A DNA stretch of 64,000 nt from Apostichopus japonicus (Eukaryota; Echinodermata; Holothuroidea; Aspidochirotida; Stichopodidae), in NCBI RefSeq assembly GCF_037975245.1, contig NC_092563.1, positions 14,558,001 through 14,622,000 on the forward strand, written 5' to 3'. How positions within the stretch are numbered: position 1 is the first letter of the stretch; each line of letters begins with the position of its first letter. Shown here in pieces: positions 1 to 12,500 of this stretch. Both the position numbers and the translations under genes were made by a program. The notes under the pieces were generated by a model. The model worked only from the letters and a program-made list of their open reading frames with translations. It had not been told where the DNA came from and searched no databases.

Positions 1-289
1 CTTTCAGAATGATGAAACGTAACGAACAAAATCAGGTCACAGGAAAACATTATAGTTTATTTTGGCCATTGTTCATATATGAGCAGATGTGTCCGCTACA
101 TTTTTATGGTTCTCCGATTTATTATTTTAACATTCTTCAGTCACTGGTCCCAGCTGTTTCCTATCCGACTAAACATTTAGTTTATAGGGATGACTTAAGT
201 CACAAAATTATTTTATAATGCGTTGTAGATCATTAGAAAATCACTGCTGCAAGTTCAGGTTGCTTTTCTAAACAAATATTAATTTTTGA

Positions 290-467
290 GGAAAGATCCT
301 TTAAACATTTAAGGGTCATCAATAAAAGTGCTTAGCCTAACACAGAGACCATAACAGATGAACTCCTCGGATGCAACACAAGGGCTCAAAGGTAAAAACA
401 TAAAGAGTTCCATGGCCTCCAGTAACATGTTTACTGTGCATTACCAATCGGCAAGGGACACATAGTG

Positions 468-506
<39 letters not shown>

Positions 507-790
507 CCAGGGGTTCTCAATTGCTCACACGAAGTGAAAGAACATGTTTTCGTTGAATTATTAGAATTTGCAAAACTTTGTACTAACATTGGGCGTGCAC
601 CGAGGAGCCGACGTCAGAGTCAAATTCAAGTTAAAAGTAGCATAACAGAGAAATTGCATATTTTAAAGGTGAATATGTTGAAAACCAGAGTATAGTTATG
701 GCTTTCGTTTCCAGCCCTCGTTGTATCTGTTGTCTTGAACTATGACATATCAAGGCTAAAATTCTGCCTCAAGTGGCCCTTTCAACACGT
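290..790. repeat. Dispersed MITE-like repeat, family A, copy 1
   Basis: This stretch shares ordered blocks with three other places in the window (943-1150, 25855-26095, 60444-60818): a block on 'accataacagatgaactcct', a block on 'atggcctccagtaacatg' and an end block on 'aaattctgcctcaag'. The copy is diverged and is interrupted by an AT array. No coding capacity is seen. Ends are approximate. Confidence 0.45.
472..503. repeat. AT dinucleotide microsatellite
   Basis: About 16 perfect AT units lying inside family A copy 1. Confidence 0.9.
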
Positions 791-942
791 TACTCAAGAC
801 AAACTTGTTGAATACAGTACTGTCGCACACTGTAGCAATGCACAACCCTTATTTCCTTTCATATATGCAATCTGTATAATTATACCCACATCAAGTACCG
901 CGAATTTAACTATTATGTGGAACAAAAGCGAAATGTTTCTCT

Positions 943-1403
943 CTGGATCATATTGATTCTCTGTTGTTCTCTGACATCTGAGGCTCATCACTGAAAGTGA
1001 CTGGACTACTAAGTTCAACACTGCAGACTATTAGGTCAGTCCCTCTAATGCAACCAAAACGTCAACATTAAAACATAAGATTTTAACGACCTCAGGTAAC
1101 ATGTTTGCAAATGTATTACAAATTTGTCAAGGACAAATGGCGTTGACTGTCATCCAAGGTACGTGGCCTGCTGTTTATATGAAGTTTAAAGAACATCTTT
1201 TGGTTAAGAATTTACAAAATAATGGGCTAAAACTATAACTGAAGAGCCGACATCACCATGCATCAATTTAGCGGCCTTAAAGGATGACTCCAGAAATTTA
1301 GAATATTATAACGCTTGAAAATCTTGAAACCAAGAAAAGCCATATACACGTCACTATTTTGCTTTCTTCTTTCTCTTAGCCTTCTCTTTTCTCCAAGACC
1401 TAA
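943..1403. repeat. Family A repeat copy 2 with adjacent short inverted-end element
   Basis: Positions 970-1150 carry the family A blocks (gtgactggactactaag, aggtcagtccctc, cctcaggtaacatgtttg). At 1269 the sequence reads aaaggatgact and at about 1390 it reads aaagtcatccttca, which are inverted copies of the terminal motif also found at the ends of the copy at 60444-60818. No ORF of interest lies within it. Confidence 0.4.
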
Positions 1404-1812
1404 AGTCATCCTTCAACACCATGGTAACCAACATTGTCGGTTGATGTATGAGCCTATCGGTGAACAATAGTATGACGGTGCATTACAGTCACCAACTCAC
1501 ATGGTCAAAATTTATTCGTTTAATATTTCATCACTTTCTCACAAAATATCATTTACACTAGGTAGTCCTAAATTCGTTCGGGTCCTAATTTCGTTCACCT
1601 CGTCTGATTGTGCAACGGATATGAAAGGGGAAAAAACGAGCGTAGGCCTGTTTATATTCCCAACGACTGAATTACATGCACGCGCACAAACCGATAACAT
1701 CACTAAACGCCACGCGAAGCATCGAGCACGTGGTAAACAAATCCATCCGGCTAAACGTATGTTTCTTCACTTTCTATATAAACTCAAAACAAAATAGTCT
1801 AGTTCACAGGTC

Positions 1813-2128
1813 AGGCGCGTAGCCAGGAATTTTCAAAGGGAGGGGTGAACCTGTATGCAAACTATCAGAGCCGTATCTATGGATCTGCAAACTATCTAAG
1901 CGTAGCGCCACCATAAGTTGCGCGAGCGTACAAGAAAATTTTGGCCGAAAAAGCCTCCCAGATCGCTGGAAATGGCACTTCCCAGGCCTTTTAAGATGCA
2001 TCTACTAAACATTTTCTATTTTGAAATTACTAACGATATCATAAAAACATACAAAAAAATATGCTCACGGGGGGGGGGGGCGGTTTCCCCCTTCGCTCCC
2101 ACCCCCCCCCCCTTGGCTACGCGCCTGT
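1813..2128. repeat. GTAGC-end dispersed element, copy 1
   Basis: The element starts with 'ggcgcgtagccaggaat' and ends with 'ttggctacgcgcctg', a short terminal inverted repeat. Inside lie 'agcgtagcgccaccataagt', 'gctggaaatggcacttccca' and G- and C-homopolymers. A clearly related copy in the opposite orientation is at 43413-43757, and a third more diverged one lies in 44820-45033. The short ORFs here are not convincing genes. A non-autonomous DNA transposon is a reasonable inference. Confidence 0.6.
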
Positions 2129-2295
2129 GTCACAGGTTGAAAGGAGTTGGGACCACTTGTCAGATAAGACGAGAAATATACTCCTATTCTTTATTATATT
2201 GACTCCTTCAGTAATATTAATAATAATTAGTTGCTATATGAAACTATTTCCTGATTGTACACAACGGTATAACAGGCACGTAGCCAGTAGGCTTA

Positions 2296-2745
2296 GCAAC
2301 TTTAACGTTACCCGCTGGACAAAAGTACCAAATTTGGCATGGAGTTTCTTTTCGACCTATCTATTGATTTTATCCGTGGAACCCACTTAATTGGGTCCGA
2401 TTTTTCAAGATGGCGGCCAAAATCAAAGATGGCCGCCAGAAAAAAAGGAAATTTCATATATGTGGCTGTAAAAATCAGAAATGAACAAATGAGGGGTCAA
2501 TTCAGGTGTTTCCTAGGTTCACTGAGACAGATGATGGTCATGGCATGTTGCTTGGGCAACCCATTTCCAAGATGGCGGCCAAAATCCAAGATGGCCGCCA
2601 GTCTAGAAAAAAGGAAATTTCATATATCTGGCTGTAAAAATCAGAAATGAACAAATGAGGGGTCAATTCAGGTGTTTCCGGGGTCACTGAAACAGATGAT
2701 GGTCATGACACGTTGCTTGGGTCATCCATTTCCAAGATAGCGGCC
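2296..2745. repeat. Left arm of large inverted repeat, with 162/165-bp tandem units
   Basis: Positions 2296-2500 are the reverse complement, with modest divergence, of 5370-5575. From 2406 a unit starting 'caagatggcggccaaaatc' is repeated at 2568 and partly at 2733, giving periods of 162 and 165 bp. Each unit carries two copies of the motif aagatggcggcc/gatggccgcc facing each other, so it can also fold locally. The open frame through this area is a repeat artefact. Confidence 0.75.
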
Positions 2746-3369
2746 AATTTAACAGAAAATGCACTTGTTGTCACTGTTAAATGTTAGTGGAAGTGTAGAC
2801 TTGACTTTGAAGATTCTGATTCCTTCTGATTAGTATTGAAAATCCAACCACCAGACTGACGTTTAGTCGATGCAGTGTGAAAATTAGACAGATTTACCAT
2901 TACGTAATGTTTTTGTGACGTTGAGGGGGGAAGCAAAGGATAATGCAAAATTTACATTTTCAAAACTCTACCACTTAAGAACGGCAAATCTGATTTGAAT
3001 GAAAAGTTACAGAATTTTGAAGAATATATAGATGCAAGCATTCATTGACTTTGAAGAAAACATTAACTTGAACTTTTCACCTATGGAGGAAGAAAAATCA
3101 GCAATTACTGTGTAAACTCAATAGCGACATCCATTTCGTTCCCCTCTTGACTTTAACGGACCCGCGGATATTTAATTTAGGTAACACAAAAATGAAATGA
3201 GTTTGAAACTTAAAATTCGCTATTTTTGGGGTTATGAAATACACTCTTTTCATCTACGTAAGTTCAAATCAATCCGCTGCACTTAAAGTGACCTTCAAAA
3301 TGTAAGTTTACACTTCCACTGACCTTCAAGTTCATAATGGAAGTATTGGGGAATTCTGTCTACAATGTT
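2746..3369. repeat. Possible short inverted-repeat element
   Basis: The motif 'gttagtggaagtgtagactt' near 2785 is matched in inverted orientation by 'aagtttacacttccactgac' near 3303. Together they enclose about 500 bp of AT-rich DNA without a coding frame. This may be a MITE or part of the larger foldback structure in which it lies. Confidence 0.35.
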
Positions 3370-5120
3370 TCAATACGATGTTTCTTTACCAGACATTTCA
3401 CAGTCGATGTACACTATTTGGATGAACATGTCAGTGCATCGACAAACAGATGTGCAAGGCATCTGGCCCACCCTCCTCTTTGATTCTATGAAGTGAGTCA
3501 CCAATCTGAGTATACACCCCCGAAGGGCGTGTCGCCTTTGGCCGGTTATTGGAAAAGGATCCGGGCCAGTGGTGGCGAAAAAGAAACCCACCCAGAAAAA
3601 AAAGGCAAAGGGAAACGAAGGATTCTCAACGCAACGAAAACACCTTTCAAAGAAGAAAGCGCAGTTTAGATGGAAGGTGGACCAAACCAAGCCCACCGCT
3701 CAAGGGTATCTTTTACAGAACGGTCCTTTTGACAAGGTTTGGTTTGCGCTTTCCCCAAATGAAATAATAAATGAACCTCTCCAATCTCACGAAGGCATGA
3801 TCCGGTGCAGCGATCACCGTACCAGGATACCAAAGGAGAGGAAGAATAAAACGATTAACAACTGTAACCTTCCCAGGGAGGGAGAGCCACCTCCGACTGA
3901 ATGTGTCGAGCCTTGCCTCCGCCTGATCAGCCTTCTCGGCCCAAGTGGTGGCCTCCGGGGCATAACCTAGCCAGATGCCATTTACCCTGATCATGACATC
4001 TGACCAAGTAGCATCGAATGCGAGGGATTGGCCGCTCCAACCTCAGCCTTTTGGTCTTGGACTTGTTAAGTCTGGCACCAGTAGCCTCTTGGAAGGTGGC
4101 CAAAACCTCGGCGATAATGACTTGAAGGAGGCGAGGTCCTACACAATACAAGTGACGTCATCGGCATATTGCACGCTTGTAACTCTAGCCCCACCCGGTA
4201 CATTGAAGGGTTGAAAACCCAAGCATCTGTCCAGCGAGGTACTGAGCGTTTCGCTGAAGAGAACATACAACTACGGGGAGAGGGGAAAGCCCTGGCGGAA
4301 TCCCCTTCGAACCGGGAAGGGACCAGAGGTTAATCCGTTAACATTGACCATGCTCGAAACTTCCTTATATAGTAACGAGACTCAACGAATAAACACTGAG
4401 TTCAATCCGAAGGACTCCGAAGGATCTACCATGTCAAAGGCCTTCTCCTGGTCCAAGGAGACCAGTGCACATGGCAAATCACAAACTTTAGCAAACTCGA
4501 TCAAGTCTCTCATCAACCAGAGGTTATGTTGGGTACACTTGCCTCGCACAGCACAAGTCTGGAGAGGACCTACAATATCCGGCATCACATCCGCTAAGCG
4601 ATTTCCTAATGCTATGGCCAGGATTTTGTAGTCCACAGTTGACAGCGTTATTGGACGCCTCTTCGGGTCCAAAGGGTCTCCCGACTTTGGGAGGAGAACA
4701 ATATTTCCAACCCGCTGTGTTAGGCCTTATGTAATTCAACTGGAAAGAGGTAACGAATACGTCTCTCAAGTCCCCACCGAGAACCTCCCAGAAGGTCCTA
4801 TAGAACTCAGCAGGGAGGCCTTCGAGACCGGGAGACTTTCCCTTCTTCATCGCTGCTACCGCTGTCCAGAGCTCACCAACGGAGAGATTCGAACCCAAGC
4901 TATCGTGTTTACTATGAGGGGGCGGGGGGGGGGGGGGACTTGTCTATACCAGACAACAAGTCTTCCTGGAGATCCTCGCTAACAGCAGCTCTGGAGTACA
5001 GGTTCGAAAAGAACGACCTAAATACCTCAGATGACTAGTGACCTGACTTAGCGTGTGTTGTTCGCAGAATTGACGTTGTGTTTATGAAGGATGAACAATC
5101 GTACAAAATCTCCCAATGAG
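3370..5120 (-). pseudogene. Degenerate LINE reverse transcriptase (L1/Tx1-like)
   Basis: Read on the minus strand, broken frames give the conserved blocks of a non-LTR retrotransposon ORF2 in order: FFSNLYSRA near 5000, KKGKSPGLEGLPAEFYRTFW near 4820, RPITLSTVDYKILAIALGNR near 4630, LDQEKAFDMVD near 4440, RRGFRQGFPLSP near 4290, the catalytic YADD near 4160, and the 3' block LPGKVTVVNRFILPLLWYPG near 3850. The order and the wording of the blocks fit the L1/Tx1 group. The frame is broken by shifts near 4700, a stop right after FPLSP, and further shifts toward the 3' end. The endonuclease part is absent, so it is 5' truncated and dead. It lies between two inverted copies of another repeat (2296-2745 and 5370-5575). 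Confidence 0.85.
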
Positions 5121-5369
5121 TCGGTATTCACATCTGGTCGGTTTTCCCTCAAGTTACCCTATTATATAGTTGACTCAATGTAATCAGTCTAACATGACAC
5201 TCGTAACTCCCATATAATAACGGGCTTTGCGACAGTGTCTATCCACGGTCGATCACACCGCAAAGTTCCCAAATAAGTCCTAGTTGGCTTCCTGAGCCAA
5301 AGTGACACAATTAGATACCAACCATAACATATAGTCAGGGTGCTTGCCCGGTTTCATTAAATTGACCAC

Positions 5370-5575
5370 TCATTAGTTCATCTCCGATTTTTACAGCCAG
5401 ATATATGACATTTCCTTTTTTCTGGCGGCCATCTTGGATTTTGGCCGCCATCTTGCAAAATCGGAGCCGATCAAGTGGGTTCCACGGATAAAATCAATAG
5501 ATAGGTCGAAAAGAAACTCCATGGCAAATTTGGTACTTTTGTCCGGCCGGTAACGTTAATTATAAAAATTGTTGC
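5370..5575. repeat. Right arm of large inverted repeat
   Basis: This is the reverse complement of 2296-2500: it holds 'tggcggccatcttggatttt', 'gtgggttccacggataaaat' and 'aaactccatggcaaattt' in the mirrored order. Only one unit of the 162-bp tandem is present here, whereas the left arm has two. Confidence 0.75.
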
Positions 5576-7620
5576 TAAAAAACCTGACGACAGCCTTTGT
5601 GGGGGATGTAAGGAGGCAAAAACCAAATTGATGTCCCAATCTCAAGATTCAGAGGCTTTCAAGTTGAATTAACGCTGCTATTAATTTGACTTTCCTTGAC
5701 ATCATGTAGGCACGACCCCCTGTTTTACCATTGGAACGAAGCCGACTGTCATGTTTTGGGGAGGGGGCCGGCCGGCTGGGGGAGGAAAACTGTCTGGTGG
5801 TCCTCCCAAAGTAAACATTAAACTTTTAGAGCCCAATTGGCGCTTTCCGAGGCATATTTAGAATATGCATAGGTCTATAATTAGTTGTGCTAATACCCTT
5901 TTGTGTGCGATTGAAAAAAAGGTGGTGTTGGGGTGGGGGGGGGGGGAATGGACAACCCGCAACCAACAGGGGTATCATAACGGTGGGGTGTAGCTTCGCC
6001 TTTGAGGAAAATTTGTTCATTTTAAGGGGCATCTAAATGCATCTACGGCTTCACAATTTTTCAGTTTTTTGTTGTTGATAAAAACACAACCAAAAGAGGC
6101 GCGCCTCGTGCACCCTCATACTTGAATTCTCCCCTGCCTCACCGTACATAAAAACAATTAGCCCGTTCAGAATAATTTACCATGGGAGTTATTCATTTTT
6201 GTGTGTGTGATGAGGATGGGCCACTCCCCCTGCCCATCTCCCTAGTTACGCCACTGCAGTTATGTGAATTTTATAAAAGATCATATTTTACGATCACAAC
6301 ATTATCGTTCTGACATTGGAGTGTCAAAGTGGACGAAGTTGCATGGGACCCTCCATGTTAATTGTTGTTCTGACTACCAAGTTTAAGCCGTCAGTATGAG
6401 AAAGAGGGCAATATATTCAAGTTATGGTCTCTTGCTGACGCTGACAAACTTATGCAACGGACAAGTTTTAGAGAGGCAGTTACCTCATGTAAGCAACACC
6501 TGATTTACATTTGAATCAAAGTTTGTAGACGTTGACGAAGTGTTATCATCAACACAGTAGCGGCGTAGTCGGGGTGGGGAGGGATGGGGTGGGGTGGCAT
6601 CCCCAGTTTTGTGAAATGCCCGAAAAATTCAGGATTGCTCCCTTCTCGGTTTTTAAAATATCCTTTCTCAGTTTTTGTAATTAAAAAGTACCCTTAGGTT
6701 GGAAGTATAAGAAGTTTTAACGAACAAAGGTATCCCACTATTAAACACAATTTGTCAAAAGATGTAATTAAAAGTGCCCTTGGTTGAACAGCATTTAAAC
6801 ACAAAGTGGCCCTCCCCCACTCCCATCCGACTGAACTCTCGTCTGCTGCAACAACAGCAACAAGTAAACAAGTAACCAGCAGCAAGTAACCAGTAGTAAC
6901 CTGCAGCAACAAGTAAATAAATAAATACAAACAAATTGTGTAAATTGCGATATCAAAGAATTTATATTTAATAGTGGTACATCATTCAATAAAATTAGGA
7001 TATTAAAACCCTGGGATTTAACAACCAGTGAAAATAATTTAGAAAAGAAGGTTTAAAAGCACCACAAATGTACACGTAATCATGATTTTCTTGAACCTAA
7101 ACTTACTTAAACTTTAATGAAGACAAATGAAATCATTAAGTAGAACGTACCTGACAAAATTGTTTTGTATCCTAAGAAGCAGTAGCGTTACAAGGAGCAA
7201 TCTGCCCTCCTTGCACCAAATAGAAACCCCCCACCCCCATTTTGGAGAGTATTAGTAGGACGGATCTTTAAGAATTGTACCAAAAAAAATTTAAGTCAAC
7301 GAAAAGTGAATAATATCTTCTGATATTAAATTTGTATGTGCCAGCTGTTGGTCATGTTTTTTGGGTATTTGATACCGGCCTCCCCCCCCCCACAAACAAA
7401 ACAATGGTTTCAAAGCACAGCCTAAGTAGTATCCCTATCCCTTATGCCCCTGTCCAATTCTCTTATCACATTTTGAAACATAAGCCCATACAAAATAAGG
7501 AAAGTTGCATTTCCTTAAAGGGTGTAAAGACTCGCGCAAAAAGAAACATCTGAACGAATGAGGTGTAACAGAAGTGTTAGACACCACCATCGATCTCAGA
7601 AAATACACACACAGATTGCT
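5576..7620. other. Intergenic, no gene seen
   Basis: The sequence is AT-rich with G-homopolymer tracts (near 5760, 5935, 6570). It contains scattered remnants that resemble the ends of the GTAGC elements, such as 'ctagttacgccactgcag' near 6242 and 'gtagcggcgtagtcgg' near 6557. A CAGCAA-rich patch lies at 6845-6915. The short ORFs show no family signature. Confidence 0.5.
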
Positions 7621-8139
7621 ACCGTCGGTAATTAGACACTAGTGTACAGTCAGTACATACAGCTGCGGTCAATACCCACAGCACAGTGTACAAACGATAC
7701 AGATTCCAGGTGTACTTATACACTAAGCACAACTCCAAAACTCCAACTAAGTAGCAACCACTTCCGACCCAAACAATAGAAACCGCTCTGTCTTTAAATC
7801 CCATTTATTTAGAAATTCCTCCCCCTTTAGTAATCCCTACCTAATTGGCTCCTCAGTTCCGACCTCCTGTTTATTTATGGCTTCTTAACAATGTTAATCG
7901 AACAATACTTCACTTCTCAGCATCTCCCTGTTTGAATAATAGACAACTTTCCCTAGAAAAAAAAAAAAAAAATTGTCTATTCTACAAAACTTAAATATTA
8001 TCCCCCATAGGACCTCTTGCGAGGTCGAACAGGGGTAAACTCCTTTATTGTTGTTGACCGTCGGTAATTAGACACTAGTGTACAGTCAGTATATACAGCT
8101 GCGGTCAATACCCACAGCACAGTGTACAAACAATACAGC
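7621..8139. repeat. Pair of 82-bp direct repeats 436 bp apart
   Basis: Positions 7621-7702 and 8057-8138 are the same 82-bp sequence with about two differences; both begin 'accgtcggtaattagacact'. The 350 bp between them hold an A-tract at about 7960 and no coding frame. They could be termini of a small LTR-like or other non-autonomous element, or a local duplication. Confidence 0.75.
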
Positions 8140-9425
8140 GATGTACATCTCAGGTCCAGCTAAAGATAACAAGGTATCACGTTTCATTACTGTACTGTCT
8201 GCATTTTGTAGCGACACAAACAAAACGTCACTTGCAAGCAACGGCAAGTTAACTTTTTCAGATGGCCGCAGGCGGTTTGCGACGAGTCTTCAATGCCTTT
8301 AATCTCGGATGAAGTCATAACATAGTCATAAGTCATAACTCTCCCCCCCCCCCACCATTGCCACACTTCCAGAGGAGGAAATAACATCACATATTCAGAT
8401 GGTATACTCATCATAGTAGGAAAGTTGCCACAGAACCTTTAGTTTAAACCTGACATGTTGGTTCAAAAATAGTAGTTTTAACTCTGAGCTTTCAGATCAT
8501 ATATCTATATATATACACAAAACCTGCGAACCTAATCAATAGGTTCTCTCCCTGACCAAGTCAAACAACAGAGAAGTATAAAGATTTTAATTCAAACATT
8601 GTGTAAAATAAAAGTTTATTGTTCTACTTTTGTTCCTGAGACGGATACTCTGATATAAATTAAACACCTTTGTACACAATGTTTAACTATTAAAAAATTA
8701 ATTAACGACAGAAAACATTTAAAATCTAAGTCACACGGTGGATCATACAGTGTTACAGCAGATAAATGGGGTATGTTACCCCCCCTCCACCTCCCTTCCT
8801 GACTAAACCTATTGCTCCTCCCCCCCCCGACTCTTTCTTCTCGCATGAAAATGGATAACTGAAAAAAAAAAAACATCATTGCTTTACTAATAGACATTTA
8901 CACAGAGCACTTGAATGGATAGGCCCGGTGGCACATATACCCCACAAGTTACTTGGCCAATCATAGTTTTCTGCTTAAAATTTTAGTATAGACCAATGGG
9001 TCTCAATAGGTAGCTGATGACAGAATCCGGCCGGGGAATGTTTTCAATTCATCCGGCAAATAGAACTTGGGCCATTAGGCTTGAGCAACTACCCCGAGCA
9101 AACCCAATCTAGGGTACTGTATAGTGAGATTTCGATTGTCTGGCACGTTGCTTCAAACAATGCTCTCCCCCTCTCTCTCTCTCTCTCTCTCTGGCCTACG
9201 TGAAAAATTAACCAAGATTGCGTGATTTAGACAGACAGGATCAGTATCATGAAGGTGGGTGCGTGGGGGGGAGAGGGGGGATGGTATCCTTTTCATCTGT
9301 GTTTACAACAAAATGCAACAAGGTAAATGGAATTTAACAAGGCTATCACAGTAGTTGGTAATTCAAGTTACTGTCCTGTCACACGTTGAGAAGATATAAC
9401 AAAATAGTACACCCTTTAAATCTGG
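8140..9425. other. 3' flank of the ANKAR-like gene, no separate gene
   Basis: There is a CT microsatellite at 9169-9192 and C- and G-homopolymers at 8341, 8821 and 9266. A minus-strand AATAAA (plus-strand tttatt at about 8611-8616) could be the poly(A) signal of the ANKAR-like gene, which would give a 3' UTR of about 800 bp. That assignment is only inference. Confidence 0.35.
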
Positions 9426-9538
9426 TCAGGTGACTGAACCAAACCTGTCACATGATCTGGATTCCTGGGGGTTCGTTGGAGAGCTTGGACGGGGAGTCGG
9501 ACCAGTCTCGCGGAGGTTCGCCATCGTCGGTCGGTGTT
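9426..9538 (-). CDS. ANKAR: ANKAR-like, last coding exon
   Basis: The acceptor is ccctttcttcag. The split codon GAA is completed here, then the frame runs HRPTMANLRETGPTPRPSSP and ends DRFGSVT before a TGA at 9428-9426. The proline/serine-rich tail is probably disordered. The roughly 2.9 kb preceding intron makes this join less certain than the others, but strand, phase and splice site agree. Confidence 0.7.
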
Positions 9539-12500
9539 CTGAAGAAAGGGAAGAGTAAAATCGATGGGAATTACAGCGACATTCATTATTGGATTTTGGT
9601 TCCAGTTTTTGGCCATAGTTTGTCATATTTGTGTTTTGCAATTCATTTTGAATAGTTAGCGATACATTGGAATTTGTGCAAGTAATATTAATCACCATGT
9701 ATGACAATTCAATCGTAACAGACTCCTAATAATAACAGTTCTGGATTAAAGTCAAATTTTTACAGTTTGGATTACAAACATTAAGTGTATTAAAGTGTAT
9801 TAGTGAAGTGCCTCAATATAAGGGGGGAAAAGGAACTTTAAGGAAAAAACAGAAAAGGGGCAAAAGATGTTATTAGAATAAACATACAAATTTGTTTAAC
9901 TTTAAATACGTCAATTCTAACCAGCTTAAAGGGATGATACACTACTGGCCACTATACACTGTCACTCTATGATATTTCTTAATAGGAAAACTACACAGGT
10001 TGAAATCTCCATCTTGACCTCTCTTGACCTTGGAATTAATCGATGTAATTCAATCCCCCAGCTTGTTTGCAACAACTCAACCGACTGTTATTCACATCTG
10101 TCCGGTGCACTGAAGAATGACAAGCCATTAAACAATCTGACAGACAGACAGAAAGACAGACAGACTGAGAGACAGATAGATGTACAGACCGCCCTGACCT
10201 TGCACCATGATACAAATCTCACTTGACTTGGAAGGCCCAGCGAGCTAAATACCCATTGTGACATTGATTCTGATAATTTGTGTACGGCCTTAGTCGAGTG
10301 ATAGGTTGCAGCATACCCCACTCAAAATTGATCCGTGAATGAATAAAATTCGTCCATCGATCAATCCATCCATAAATCAATCATTGAATCACTCTAACCT
10401 ATTTAATAATCGATAGAGCGATAAATTTATACAAGAAATGAAGAATGCTCGTGGACTAGCTCAGACATTTGTTTTAGACTTTAAAACAACAGCCAAATCT
10501 AGCACATTTTACTACTAAACATGTTCTGCTCAGATTTGTTTTGCTGTTCTTGGGGGATGTCCCTGAAGAATAATGCAAACTAGCATATTCAAAGGAAATA
10601 ATTCATTTAATTTTACAAACAAAACCTCTTACATAAATGGAACAGGCATAACAATAAATCAGCAATAATAAAAGACACATTGTATTGTGAAACAAAGAAG
10701 ATTAAAGAAATCGTGTAAGGAAGTAATAAAGACAAAAGAGTATTAAAATATTAAAATTTGAAAAAACAAGGAAATATTTGTCACCTGATCAACCATTTGA
10801 ATAACCATCAATTATGAAAATCAACATTACTGATGCAAATGTTTCTTTTTGTCTCTGTCATGTCAAGAGCTCAATCCTGACTGACACCAGGAAGAAGAAT
10901 GAAAGGTAACCAGAATGAAAACATTTCATGGTTCCTTGCTGCTGTTCATTAGTTCCATTCATAGGGAAATTTCTAAGAAAGCCCTAATACAACAACAGCA
11001 ATTCATGCACACAAACTTTTGTTACCAAAGTAATGCTAAGCCCTGCCCTCTCATAAATTTGTATATTTGTGTATAGGCTATCTGCCAATATCATCATACC
11101 AAGTTTGACGAAATTCCGACTTATAGTAGCCAAGTTATTGCGATTTGGACATGTTTAACTTTTAACACCATGACCTCATTAATATTCATGATATGAGAAC
11201 CAAAATCAATAGGGTTCATCTACTCACTATGAGCCACCCACCCACTAAGTATGGTTATGATCGGTCATTCCCTTGTTGAGTTATCGTGCATACAAGCTAA
11301 AGCTTTACACACACACACGCACACACGCCAACCTAAACACATAGGTTCCTTTGCTTTTAGCCAGGAACAAAAAATGGATTTTAATGCTTAGTGAAAACTA
11401 AACTTACATTGACAATGTACAGTTCAGAAGGTCACTAGCTTGACTAGTCAAGGTTTCATTTTCATTTTCATTTTCAAGAAAAACGTGAAGCAAAAGTTGA
11501 ATGTTTTTAAAAGCTTTTCAAGTTGCTTTTTTCAATGTGATTAAATTGGAATCAGAAACATTGTCTCTGTTGAGGAGAGTATGGGTTCATTAATAGTTTG
11601 GCCAACTGTTAAACTGAAGAAATTGTTGACTGTGTCATTCTTTGATCACCCGCAATCTTATTTTTTAGTATTAATACTCATTTGGCCGAGCTGGTAAAAG
11701 GCGTTGACGTATGCAAGGAAACTGCTTCAGTTTCCTAAAAATCGAGTCAAGCCGTAACAACTCCTCAATTCAGATGAATTTAGGGACAAGCTCTCACTTT
11801 TAGCGGGCTACAATTAAGATAGATAGAGGGGTGAAAGAGGAGACTCATAGAAGTCCAACGGGTGCATCAAAGAGAAATCAAAAGGTGGTGCTAAAATTAC
11901 AAGCTGTTAAACTTACCCTTCAATGACTATCAGAATGCAAAGGACAGAAATATAGTGAAATCTATCATAAACTAACAATCAATTAAAACTGAAGGAATTC
12001 TCAAATAATTGGCAAATTTAGCAAAGATCACCAACTTTAAATATGTTTTATGTATAACAGTTTGATACCAGGATGGCATTGGGGTGGGGTTGGGGGTGGG
12101 AGGGGGTGAGAGAGGAACTATTTAAATCAAGAAATATCAATAAAATCTACCTATCTGGGCAATCATACATTCACTTTATCTCACTGCAAAATGCAATACA
12201 AATTTGGTGATAGTAAGTTTTTTTTTTGGCTTATTTTTCTCAAAGTTTCAAAGATGATATGTAGAGTGTGAAATTGAATCATTCTGAAAACTAAAAAAAA
12301 AGAAGAAACATGCAAAAAAGTTGACATTTCTTTTTAAAAAATGTAAGCAGTTGAAGATTTTTTTTTTTTTTTTTTTTAATTATTGTCATCTTTAATGAGG
12401 GTAGTCCTGCTCAGTGCAGAAGCACTGCTTTCCAGAGAAGCCCTCAAAAATTTTAAAGTTCTTACCATTGAGTCCCTTAATTAGTGGAATGTTCTTCTGA

